Shown here one piece after another: positions 26,119-36,259 of a stretch of DNA of 64,000 bases; the stretch's first letter is position 1, and each line of letters opens with the position of its first letter. Source of the stretch: Botrytis cinerea B05.10 (Eukaryota > Ascomycota > Leotiomycetes > Helotiales > Sclerotiniaceae). Position numbers and translations under genes: made by a program. The stretch spans positions 1,612,001 to 1,676,000 of the forward strand of contig NC_037316.1 of the NCBI RefSeq assembly GCF_000143535.2, written 5' to 3'. The notes under the pieces are model-generated. The model had not been told where the DNA came from, searched no databases, and saw nothing but the letters and a program-made list of their open reading frames with translations.

Positions 26119-26339
26119 ATGCAAGGTCTTCAAATCTTCGTTAACCAAGGTGGTTTGGCGTGCAGCTGCGGTGTTGCGTATCCAGAGGGCGCGGATAAGG
26201 ATACTTATGTTTGTAGCTGCGGAAAGGTAAGGAATTGAAAGGCGAGAGGAGGGGAGAGGAGATGGATGGATGGATGGATGGATGGATGTGAGCAGGTGGC
26301 TAATCTTTGTGTTTGCAGAAGTGCCCAAGTGCTAAGTAA
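26119..26339 (+). CDS. Tiny cysteine-rich, metallothionein-like peptide
   Basis: Two exons, join(26119..26226, 26319..26339), 42 residues. The protein starts MQGLQIFVNQGG and holds two CSCG motifs (residues 15-18 and 32-35) separated by about 13 residues, then GKKCPSAK and stop: five cysteines in a region of 25. Cys-x-Cys pairs are the metal-binding unit of metallothioneins, so copper, zinc or cadmium binding is a reasonable guess. The intron (GTAAGG ... GCTAAT ... TTTGCAG) has all signals, and a GGATG run lies inside it. Reading through it would give a 39-residue form lacking the last cysteine. The long upstream region and purine-rich leader fit a strongly expressed small gene. Short length makes chance possible, but the paired motif and clean intron argue against it. 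Confidence 0.65.
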
Positions 26340-26746
26340 ATCGATTGTATATGGGGATGAGCGGTTGGAGGGATTGATGGGGATGTTGAGTTCACGGGAG
26401 CTTTCTGTTTGGGATGGGATGGGATGGGGATAGGTTGATTGAGCGTTTGGATATGCATGCATGCAATGGATTTCTGCGATGGCGATGGGAGCTTTGCGTA
26501 TGTTGGTTGTGTGGTGTATGGAGTGTACGGAGACAGACAAATGGATGGTCGGTTTGGCATAGCGATTTGACGATGATTTGATGATTGAGGGACGGGTTAT
26601 GAGCGTTTCATATTTTACTGAAATGGGAACTTGTGTTCTCAGTAACCGATCTTTGTGCTCTGGAGTGTGTGTTGTGTTCGATCATGTTGAGATTGTGTTG
26701 TGTTCTGCATACTGTGATGGCCGTTGTGCAGATGTCTCGCTTTCCA

Positions 26747-26785
26747 TTCATTCATTCATCCATCCATTCATCCATTCATCCATTG
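26747..26785. repeat. CATT/CATC tetranucleotide microsatellite
   Basis: The sequence is runs of CATTCATTCATC and CATCCATTCATC units on the plus strand with few interruptions. A related GGATG run (26261-26288) lies in the intron of the cysteine-rich gene on the same strand. Confidence 0.8.
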
Positions 26786-27479
26786 CGGATATGGAAATCC
26801 CACCCTCAAATGCCAAATCCACCCTCGTCACTCTATTTATCCGTTGGCAATATGGAAGCCCGCCTCGAGCCCGTCTCCAATATGACATCTCCAAAGTCAC
26901 AAATTTCGTTTCCACTTACCCGACAGCCTCTCGAAATCGGATCAAACAGTTTCACCCATGCGGCTACTCGACCGTTTGACTCCTTGCTTGAGAAAGAAGC
27001 TCCTGGCGTTTGAGACAAGGAACCATGCCTCTCGTGTTTCAGATCATTTCATTATAAGCCGCCGACTTACCCATCGCACTCCATGGTGCGAGGAAAGGTA
27101 AGCAGCATCCAAGGCAAAGAAAGGGGTATTCGGAACTTTGAACTTTGGAGATCAAATGCAATTCCTTCCCCTCTCATCATCTCACAGACCACAAGCGACA
27201 ATAAAGTATTGAATAAACTCCAACGCTGGCCCATTCGTGTGGAGAAAAAATACTATATGTGAGACATCTGAAACTCTAATTTTATGGTTACGAGCAGAGC
27301 AAAATGCTTGATTTGATATCGAGCCAGGATCAGCAGAAGACATTGTGCTCGCAGGATGAAAATCTGGCGTGGTGTATGCTGGGTGGGCTAGCCTAGAATA
27401 TCCAAGCCTCACATCCTCTTCAACATAGCCGCCACTTGATCATCAGCTTGAAAATAACCTTGATTTCAGATCGTTATTG

Positions 27480-27514
27480 GGTTGTGTTGAGTTGTGTTGA
27501 GTTGTGTTGAGTTG
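27480..27514. repeat. Decamer tandem repeat GTTGTGTTGA
   Basis: GTTGTGTTGA is repeated about three and a half times in a row without mismatch. It lies in the upstream region of the STIMATE-like gene. Confidence 0.85.
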
Positions 27515-27859
27515 CATTTTTGCATTCGCGTCGCCTTGTGCTCTTCAATCTATCGGTCTTTGTTGTATATTACTGAATCAGTCAATCAAATCATCGTTCT
27601 CGCATAGCCAGGCTCAGCTTCGCCTACTGAGGTCACTGCGTCACTTCACATCTTTAAAGATAACCTTAAGAGAGTCCCTGTTTGCGTGGTGGGCATTGCA
27701 AACATCACGACATTCAACCGTCGACATTAATTCCTTTTTCGATTAGAGAATACTACCAGGGTTTCGCGCTCGATCGCTTGAAAATTCTACATACCACTCC
27801 CGTCCCGTTATATCCCATCCACGTTCAAGAATATCGACTGTCGTCGTACAACACAGCTA

Positions 27860-29076
27860 ATGCTACCACCACCGGGCTTGGAGCCCACATCAACATCAAC
27901 GCTCCTCAACGATGTCTCTCCCACTTCCATTATTTCCTCTGCGATAGCAACTTCTTCAGCGTTGCTACTCGATCTCGTAAACCCAGCATCTACTACCGCC
28001 TCAATAATCGCCACCGCAACAGATGAAGATTCTCCAGATTCAGACAATGGAGAATGCCAACTTCTAGGGAATTTTGCGATATTGGTTCAGGGCTCGCTAG
28101 GTCTGTTGGCTGTGATGGCATTGGTATACAAAAGATGGAGAGAAAGACCCCAGAGACCGATGAAAATTTGGTTCTTTGATGTTTCGAAACAGGTGGTTGG
28201 AAGTGTGCTGGTTCATATCGCAAACTTGTTGATGAGCATGTTATCGAGTGGACAATTCAGTATTAAAGTCGACGCCAGCAATGTTTCGAGGAGAGCGGTG
28301 GATGAGTCTGGGCAATATAAGCCAAATCCTTGCAGCTTTTATTTACTGAACTTGGCTATTGATGTAAGTGCATTCGTCTGTGATTGGATATTTCAACATG
28401 TGCTAATCTTTGACTCTAGACAACCATCGGCATTCCGATACTCATATTCCTCCTTCGAATACTTACCTCGCTTTTCATTATGACACCCTTTGGCAATCCT
28501 CCCGAGTCGATCGAATCAGGCAATTATGGCCGCCCACCAAAAGCATTCTGGTGGTTCAAACAATCTATAATTTATTTCATCGGCTTGATGGGTATGAAAC
28601 TATGCGTACTTATTATCTTTCTTGTCCTTCCCTGGATTTCACGAATCGGAGACTGGGCACTGAGATGGACGGAAGGTGATGAGGCATTACAAGTGATATT
28701 CGTCATGTTGATCTTCCCAGTCATCATGAATGCAACTCAATATTACATCATCGATTCATTCATCAAGAATCAAAAGCCTGACCATGAGCTTATACCAGAC
28801 GAGGATAGCGATAGTGATCTTGAGGGAAGAGACGGGCGTTATGCTGATCCGAGCGGAAGCAGCGATGGAATTCAGTCTGAAGGAGAGGAAGATGATGAAG
28901 TTTTGGCAAAAGCTCATAAAAATACTGGACCAGAAACACCAAGAAGCAAACGTGCGGGTTTAAGGTCGGGAAACAAAGACTATGATCCTCTATATGATGG
29001 CGAGAGTAGTCCAACGGTAGTGGGAAGTACAAGTTCGAGACCAGGGGATGATAGTGATAGCACTACGAAGAAGTAA
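27860..29076 (+). CDS. STIMATE/TMEM110-family membrane protein (yeast YPL162C-like)
   Basis: Two exons, join(27860..28363, 28420..29076), 386 residues; donor GTAAGT and acceptor CTCTAG, phase 0. After a Ser/Thr-rich lumenal-type N-terminus come about five membrane segments: CQLLGNFAILVQGSLGLLAV, VGSVLVHIANLLMSML, TTIGIPILIFLLRILTSLFI, IIYFIGLMGMKLCVLIIFLV and ALQVIFVMLIFPVIMNATQY. The family signature region reads RPMKIWFFDVSKQ then HIANLL, and CSFYLLNLAIDTTIG. The last 100 residues are acidic and disordered (EDSDSDLEGRDGR ... KK). Yeast members sit in the vacuole membrane; animal STIMATE works at ER-plasma membrane contacts with STIM1. Fungi lack STIM, so the molecular role here is open. Confidence 0.85.
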
Positions 29077-30213
29077 ATTACCCCCCGCCATTTTGGGTAA
29101 AGGAAACGGATGCAATTGTTAATACAAGGGATTAGTATATGACTTTTGAGTACATACTTGGGCAGAGTACATTATGCAAGGTGTTTGTGGAGTTTAGCAC
29201 ATGGGATTTTCGTTGTCGGTCATACATAGACACACATCATATTGGTCGGAAGGGTTTTGGTATGGATGAATTGGCGTCTTCACGGCATGTCATACAATTG
29301 ATTTGTGAATTTGGCTAGGTGTAGTCCTGCATGGGGCTGTGAATGAAAAAATTGTTTCCACTTTTACAAGTTTTCAATGTTTGTAATTGCAATGTCTTCT
29401 TTTTGTGTAAAATGGCTGTGAATCTGACTGATATTGATGTGATGTGATTTATATATGTTCTAGCAAGTGCTGGTGATATGCATTGAGAGATCTCCTCTGC
29501 TAGCAATTAATGTTATGAGTGTATGAAGGCGTCCCAGGGTTGGAATGTATGCAACCATTTTCGAATCTGCAAACAGCAGGTTTGACACTTGCCACTTTTC
29601 AAAGTTGTGACTTTGAATAAAGAAATGATTGATTTCATATTTGAGGGAAAATGTATATAAATATTGAGGTATCATATTTCATTTCACTCGAAATTTAATT
29701 GCTTTGCTGTACTATCACGTCAACGGAAAATAAAGGTTAAACGAGGCCTCCCTACCACTTGGTGGTTACCAACACACCACCACTTTTCCGACAGGATCCG
29801 CAAACGCTCTTGAAATTCAATTCAAAGGGCAATGAAAGTTTCATTCTATTAATATTTATCGGCGAGATATACTTCTGGGTACGTACTGAGGGTTTTGGGA
29901 TCAATCTACCCCAACTTTGCGGGAGTGGCTGAGAAGTTGGTCGGGCGGTTAGGGGCCAGGGTCGACTTCCTGGCGTTAATGTGGAGTTGGGTGATTTATA
30001 TTATATATACGTATAGATATAGATATCAATTCAAAAGCTGTATATGAAGGAGGGGTCTTGAGATTCTTTGGAGGCAGTTAGTTTTCGTTTTTTTTTGCAG
30101 ACTATTGCTCTTTGCTCTTCTATTGTCATTTCAAGGAAAGGGAAGAAAGTGAAGGGGGTTTGAAAGAAATTATCAAAATTTAAGTGTGAGAGAGAGAGAA
30201 TTAAAAGGGAGAT
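29077..30213. other. Intergenic
   Basis: 3' flank of the STIMATE-like gene and promoter of the CYSTM-like gene. No supported gene. Confidence 0.4.
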
Positions 30214-30677
30214 ATGGATTCGAATCAATTTCCTCAATTACCGGTGGAGTGTTACGCACCCGGGAAAGCCATTCGCTCGACTCCGAGATTCGATGGGAGC
30301 GTCTGGGAACAACCTGTGAGTTTAAATTCTCTTACTCCATGTCGAAAAGTATGAACTGACCTGAGACTCAGCATCCCCTTTCTTCCCGTATGTCTATGCA
30401 ATATCCTGCACTGCCGTCGCCTCCTATGACTCAGATATCGTTGCAATCGCGCGTAGATCTTATTATGAGTGGGAAGAGGGAGGAGAGGAAGGGAGGGGGT
30501 AGAGGGTTCTTGAATGGTCTGATGGAGGAGGGAGAGGAGGAGGTGGAGGTGGAGGTGGAGGAGCAGAGTAAATCGCTGCATATGAGAGGGGGCGGGACGA
30601 TTTGTGATTTGTGTGTGGGGATTTGTGCGGGGTTGTGTGTTTATGAGTGTTTGAATTGTTGTTGTTGTTGTTTTTAG
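30214..30677 (+). CDS. CYSTM-like cysteine-rich tail protein
   Basis: Two exons, join(30214..30315, 30372..30677), 135 residues; donor GTGAGT and acceptor CTCAG, phase 0. The soluble N-terminal part includes VECYAPGKAIRSTPRFDGSVWEQP. A Lys/Arg/Gly-rich linker and an acidic run (EEEVEVEVEEQ) follow. The C-terminal 28 residues are hydrophobic and full of cysteine: TICDLCVGICAGLCVYECL then NCCCCCF. A short Cys-rich membrane-like tail after a hydrophilic body is the hallmark of CYSTM proteins, tail-anchored or palmitoylated proteins linked to stress tolerance. The usual Pro/Gln/Tyr-rich leader is only weakly present, so this is a CYSTM-like call rather than a firm family assignment. Confidence 0.7.
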
Positions 30678-30790
30678 GGGTGGCGAAGGGGTGAGGAGTG
30701 GAGTTTAATGGGGGGAGTTGTGGTGGGAATGGGAATGGGATGGAGTTTTGAGCGCGGAGAAGATGGACAGGGTTTGATGCCTCTGCTTCT

Positions 30791-30850
30791 GCTTCTGCTT
30801 GGGTTTAGGTTTGGGTTTTGGGGTTTGGGGTTTGGGTTTATGGGTTCATG
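30791..30850 (+). repeat. G-rich, telomere-like TTTGGG/TTTAGG tract
   Basis: After CTTCTG repeats the plus strand reads a series of GGGTTT-type units (GGGTTTAGG, TTTGGGTTTTGGGG, TTTGGGGTTTGGG). Four or more G-runs lie within 40 bases, so a G-quadruplex could form. It sits just 3' of the CYSTM-like gene. The units are not a pure TTAGGG array. Confidence 0.6.
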
Positions 30851-31411
30851 GGGGAGGAGATATTTTCACTGTGGATATTTGATTTTTGGTCTTTGGGTGA
30901 AGAAGAAGGAGTAAAAGCGTTCTTATGGGATGGTTTGCGCATTTAGGAGTATAACTTAGGGGAACTATTCAGATATCCAGTTTCGAAATTCGTTATAGCC
31001 TGTTTGTCTTTCTGTCTGTATCATGAGTATTTGTGTTTCGCTGTTTTCTGTGTTGCGTTTTGGGTATTATGCTATCTCTCAAATCTTACAATCTTACAAT
31101 CTCGGAAAATCTTCATATCCATGATTACTTACGTGTGAATTATCTAGCCCAGTCATAGAAATGACTTCACTTGTAAGTCAGTTTGGGGTTCTTTAGATCT
31201 CGTGATTCTACTGCAATGGGGTGCGCTGCGACATGTATGAGTTTCTACCCGGCGATTTGATAGTGTAGAAGTCAACTATGGAATTACCTGACTACCTGAA
31301 TAATATAACATATCCGATCCCATCCCACCCCATCTCATCTCAAAGAGCTCAGATGATATCTCATCATGCGTCATATCACATGTATTTGTTATATAAGTGA
31401 ACAGACAGTTC

Positions 31412-32080
31412 TGTTGCATATCTGATGCATATTGTTTCCACTGAAGGATTGAATCTACCTAGCCAGGTAGCTGATCAGTATGTTATATATTATGCGGAAG
31501 CAGACAGTTAAAGCTAGCATGAAGCTAGCAATAAAGCAGGAGCTATATATTCTGTAGATATGCAACAAAAGCGTTGGGGATTAGATATTCACCCTTTTGG
31601 TCTGGTGGATGTTTTTCTCGGTTCTTTGCATCATTATCATTGGGTGAGTACTAGGTAGCGAGCGATTCGCTCGGCTTCTCGGGGGAGGAAACTGTTGCAT
31701 GTCTAATGTTTTGCTTTCTTACTTTTATTTACTCTTGCGAAAGAATAAGCTAACAATTGTGTGAAAACTGATGGTGAGCTAGCAACAAAGTATGTTTATT
31801 TTTTATATATTTTCTTTTCCCAGATGTGCAACAAAAAGATTGACATTTCGGATATTCACTTTCTCGTCTGTTAAATTTGTCTCAGTAGGTTGGATAGCGA
31901 TGTAATATCGATTCACTTGGATTTTTGGGGGGTTTGTTGCATATCTGATGCATTTATGTGGTCGCTAGTGTGAGAACGTATGCTGGTGTTTGTTTAATAA
32001 GTACATAGTGGTGATTTAAGTTGGCGCTAGTAATTTGCTAGTGATATAATGATAGCTATATGTTTTTCAGACGTGCAACA
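31412..32080. repeat. Three diverged copies of a repeat with ~13-bp inverted ends
   Basis: Copies span about 31412-31567, 31693-31833 and 31935-32080 (156, 141 and 146 bases). Each opens with TGTTGCATATCTG, TGTTGCATGTCTA or TGTTGCATATCTG. Each closes with the inverted form: TAGATATGCAACA, CAGATGTGCAACA or CAGACGTGCAACA. Interiors share GCTAGCA and TATATAT patches. The sequence after each copy is also alike (AAAGNGTTG ... GGATATTCAC), giving a period of about 247-266 bases. This fits either a tandem duplication of a segment holding an inverted repeat, or repeated insertion of a small MITE-like element. No transposase is present. Confidence 0.65.
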
Positions 32081-32423
32081 GAAGGGTTGAGGTGTGGGGT
32101 ATTCGCTACTGCTATTTCGGTTGGTGAATTCGCGGGGAAGATTTTATCTGGAAGAGTGAATACGGAGAGCATGATATGAAGTGGAGGTGATGAGATGAGA
32201 GGATTTATTAAAAGGTTAAGTAAAGATGACAGATGAGAAGATTGGATGAGGTGGGAAGCTTTAATTTGTAATATCACTTAGAGAATGGAACTATAATCAA
32301 TTAGGTAATGTATTACTTCTCCTTTGTGATTTGATTATTAATATATAACTATCTATCGAAGGTTGGGCAACGTCACGTCCACTCCACTTCATCCTATAAA
32401 AACATCCCATCAATTCAAATTAT

Positions 32424-33782
32424 CTACGCACTCTTCTCTTTAGCCAGCTCCTCAATTTGCGCCTCAATGATGGCCATTGGATCCATACTCTCCATCTCCT
32501 TCTTAATTTCCTCTACTTTCTTCTTATACTTTTGATCCGAAAGCACCTTCTCCACCTCTCCTCTCAAAAACTCTGCATCGGGTCTCGCAGTCTTCAAATT
32601 CACACCAACGCCGATCCACTCACCCCTCGCGCAATTTTCCGGTTTTTCCTCCGAATCGCCACCCATCACCATCGGAACCCCATTACTCAAGCCATGTTGA
32701 AATCCTCCATATCCTCCATTCGTAATGAATACATCACAGTAGGGAAGTATATCATCGAAAGGAAGGAAATCTTCTACATAAGCATTCTTGGGCACTGTTA
32801 CCGAGTCTGGTAACGAAGCACCTTTGACACCTAGTGCAACAATAATGATAGTGTTGTCGTGGTCTGCAAATGCTTCGATGGTGGGTATAATCAAATCCCC
32901 GTAGTCGAGTGCCACGGTTCCTTGACTAACGAAAACAATCCGTTTCTTGGATGCGTTTGTAGTGACTTCGTCCCACCAACTAGGATGCGTGGTACTAACC
33001 ACATCTCTATGGCCTTTTGGTAAGCCACCAGAGAAAACTATTGTCTTGGGCAGATCACTTCGAGGGTATTCTGCACTAGGCGCACAGAGTTGAATGACTC
33101 TATCAGGAAGAAGATATGCTGCATCCAAGAAAAACATACCCGGACCTTTTGCGCCGCAAACTTCGAGCTGATGGTGAAAAATCTGGGTGATGGGAAGGAA
33201 TGGCCCGTTTTGCATATGAGCATGCATGGCTATATTACGCTCGCGTCCTTCAGGAGAATAGTCTGGGGGAAGTCCTGATCCCATGGGTGGAATATCTGGA
33301 CTCGCCAGTACAATGGGTGCGATTCCCAGGGTTATGACTGCTGCGGGCTTAATACCTGGTGCTCCCGCCAATAGTGGTAAACCACCATAGAAGACAATGT
33401 CCTGTAACATAATAATTGGTCTCCCTGGATTTTTATCCGTCATGAGCTTCAGAGCTTTCTGGACAGAACTAAATTGTGAGGGAATGGGATTGAGAAACAC
33501 ATGTTCGAAATCGAAAAGCGTTCTTGCTGGTACTTGAAGAGTCTCTCGAATTGGCCATTTCTCCGCCAGTCCGCTGGGAGAATCGTCGAAGTTTGAATAG
33601 CCTTCGAGAGGAATGAATGTGGCGCCGATTGCTTCAACCCCTGGACCGAATTTTGAACCAGTAAGAAAGGTTACTTCGTAACCTCTTTCGATGAGGATTT
33701 TGGCTATGATCTTGCATGGTGCAAAATGTCCCGATATTGGATTGCTGCATATAAGCAAGAGTGGCTTGGTTTTTTCTGCCAT
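32424..33782 (-). CDS. Family 1 glycosyltransferase (UDP-sugar, MGT-like)
   Basis: Intronless, 452 residues. The N-terminal acceptor domain begins LLLICSNPISGHFAPCKIIAKILIERGYEVTFLTG, the usual GT-B start with its histidine at about residue 19 as candidate base. The C-terminal donor domain has KKRIVFVSQGTVALDYGDLI and the nucleotide-sugar patch ITNGGYGGFQHGLSNGVPMV, a variant of the family signature. A Lys/Glu-rich helix closes the protein. There is no signal peptide or membrane anchor, so it is likely cytosolic, transferring a sugar to a small lipophilic acceptor such as a sterol, polyketide or plant phenolic. Neighbours give no pathway, so the acceptor is unknown. Absence of introns and a compact size resemble bacterial macrolide-type transferases; transfer is possible but unproved. 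Confidence 0.92.
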   Translation of the reverse strand: MAEKTKPLLLICSNPISGHFAPCKIIAKILIERGYEVTFLTGSKFGPGVEAIGATFIPLEGYSNFDDSPSGLAEKWPIRETLQVPARTLFDFEHVFLNPIPSQFSSVQKALKLMTDKNPGRPIIMLQDIVFYGGLPLLAGAPGIKPAAVITLGIAPIVLASPDIPPMGSGLPPDYSPEGRERNIAMHAHMQNGPFLPITQIFHHQLEVCGAKGPGMFFLDAAYLLPDRVIQLCAPSAEYPRSDLPKTIVFSGGLPKGHRDVVSTTHPSWWDEVTTNASKKRIVFVSQGTVALDYGDLIIPTIEAFADHDNTIIIVALGVKGASLPDSVTVPKNAYVEDFLPFDDILPYCDVFITNGGYGGFQHGLSNGVPMVMGGDSEEKPENCARGEWIGVGVNLKTARPDAEFLRGEVEKVLSDQKYKKKVEEIKKEMESMDPMAIIEAQIEELAKEKSA

Positions 33783-36259
33783 GTTTGAAAGAGGAAATGT
33801 AGATTGAGGAATGGTATTTTCAATATCTTGACCTCGTATAAAGGCAATGAAAAGTAAGCGAATAAAGATATGGCTACCAAGATTTCGATTCCCACTGAGG
33901 ACTTTGCAAGCTATATAGAAATGGCTCGATCTTGGTTCATAACAAAATTGTAAAATAACGAATACATGTTGCCCACTATTATCGTGTGATTGACGTTATA
34001 TCATGCAGACTATAAATAACAATCCATGGCGCGCGCCCCATGCAAGAGCCGCTTACTCCAACGATAGATTATTGAATGAATTACTTCTTCACCACAAACA
34101 CGTTGGCCAATGTCACTCACCTGCGTCGGTTGTGGGGGGGGATTTCAGGGTCCTTGATAAGATTCTTATTGTGAGAGTCAACAATCTACTTCCTTCGTGG
34201 GTGATGAAACGTGCACAGATATCGGTGCGGCGAATGTAAATGGCAGTGATTCTCATTGTCGTCAAGCCGTGTGCCAATTGTCGTTGGATTTTGGTTGATA
34301 TGAACGGCGTGGCCAAAGCTCCTATCATAACTCCATCGCTGCCACACCGCATGTCATAGTTGTCAGATTTTAGACTAACCGCGCCGCACTCGGACTTTTA
34401 AAAAACACCGGATTTGTCAGAGTCGTAAGGCTGTGATAAAAGTACCCTTCTTTTATGTGGACTACTGCATGCATCGAAGGATTCATCGTCTGCAATTGAT
34501 CGACACCGCATGGAGGCTAAATGGGCAGGTCTAGAAGAGACCTCAACTTGAAGCTCTCGCAGCTCTATCCGTGAATTGTAACAAGAACACTCTATTAAGG
34601 TTACTCCACTCTACAATTCGGCATATTACTATCAACTATATTCCCAGTATATCACCAATAGGGAGAGGTAACGCATCGCGCGCGCGATGAAGGTGGAGTG
34701 TGAAGTATCATCAGATTACCGAATTGGCCTTGCCATCCTACCCGGGGCTCCGGAGGAAAGTAAATCGAGGATATAGATTCCATGAAAAACGCCGATCACT
34801 TCAAAAATATCAGGAGAATCATTTGAGGTGGCACTTAATAGCCAAGACCTTCTGCAGAATCCCTATCATTCATGTGAGACTTTGAGTATGGTGACATGAA
34901 AAGTTTCAGAGTTACGGCTTTCTGGAGTCATGGTGGTGCTAGGGTACTGATGGCGAGACATATGTGTTATGTGACCAGGAGTTGTTCGGTGATGATGAAG
35001 TGGGAAGTGAGAGGGATAATGAAAGCATGTATAATATGATAAAGTTTACTAGACTCCGTAAGACTAAAATTGACCTGCAGGAACGAGGAGTATCTTTTAT
35101 GAGAACAGAGTAGAAATAAGTGGCTGGGTGGAATGGTATCTTGGGGGGTAAGTAGAAGCTCAAAAGCTGCCTGTAGGAGATTATTCTAAGTCTTGTGGGT
35201 GTGATCTGGGGAGGCCAAACTCTCTTTCAGGGAGAGTTGTATACACCAAATTTCTCTAAAACGGTATTATAAGGAGCGTACCAACCAGAGAACATACAAA
35301 TACGAAAGTATCATGGTTGCTAAGTGCGTATTACCATGCACAGCTATGGGAAAACCAGGCTAGAAACCCTGTTCCTGAGAGCAGAGTAGAAGAATATCCG
35401 TTTCTCGGTTATTCCTGGAGATAGTACTTTGTACGGAAGAATTAAATGTCTATCAAGGGTTATAGACTGTGTATAGATGATATGAGACACTCCCCCAACT
35501 CTAAGGAGCACTTGAGTCAACTGAGGGGGTTGTAATCTAGTACATTTTGCCATACGCCAGAGGCAATTTTCCGAAAAGAGGGAAGTAAGGGCAGTCTGAC
35601 AGTAACGCGATGAGCAGTAAGCGAACTGGGAGTGAAGAGATATATAATCAAGAGGAGAATGGTAGGTTATAGGGTGCATATAGTATTCGCTTTGATAGGT
35701 CCCGCCTCCCACAAATCTTCAGTGATATAATCCAGTTCCAAAATGTAACGAGATGGCTCAGTGGATGAGCTCGAATCTCTAAGCATACTGACATCTTATA
35801 TCTGGCTTTCTGCTAGCAATGATACGATACGATGACAAAAAAATTACAGAAATGGTCAATGACTTGTGATTCACCAACATATCACATGTGCTGTTTTACG
35901 GACTTCAAGCGCCTAGCCACCGCATCACAGAAGCCATTTGGTGGAGAGACTATCCATGATCCATAACAGATTTGAGCGATAAATTCATATCAATTGCCAC
36001 TGGCTAGAAGGTAAAAGTCCCATTGGGTATTAACGTCCACTATAAATACATACATAAACCATCACCAATATCCTGCCTTTCTCAAGCAAAAGGGCTCCAA
36101 GAGAACCCAAAAGAACCCAAAATCATCACATACAGAGAGTATGGTATAGTGTAACAATATAGCACCAGCCATATCATCATTTCAAAAACCGCTCATATCA
36201 TCATGTCTAAATAACACATTATAGAGAAGCCAAATCATGCCAGGCAATAAAACATAATA
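33783..36259. other. Intergenic, 2.5 kb
   Basis: Glycosyltransferase promoter and 3' flank of the next minus-strand gene. Frames present are short and lack family features. No transposon or RNA gene recognised. Confidence 0.4.

Larger units (their letters stand above)
26340..27859. other. Intergenic with simple repeats
   Basis: No supported gene. It holds CATT/CATC microsatellite sequence at about 26747-26785 and a decamer tandem repeat at 27480-27514. Confidence 0.4.
30678..32423. other. Intergenic with repeat array
   Basis: No supported gene. It contains a G-rich TTTGGG tract (30791-30850) and the three-copy inverted-end repeat at 31412-32080. Confidence 0.45.

Noticed and set aside
29930..30000. 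Possible Ser/Leu-type tRNA (GGGAGTGGCTGAGAAG)
   Set aside because: No box B and no matching acceptor stem.
20889..33782. Regulator plus glycosyltransferase considered as a secondary-metabolite cluster
   Set aside because: They are about 10 kb apart with housekeeping genes between them, and there is no core synthase gene.
35745..35830. tRNA-like start (GAGATGGCTCAGTGGATGAGC)
   Set aside because: Resembles an A box, but no B box or foldable T arm and acceptor stem follows.
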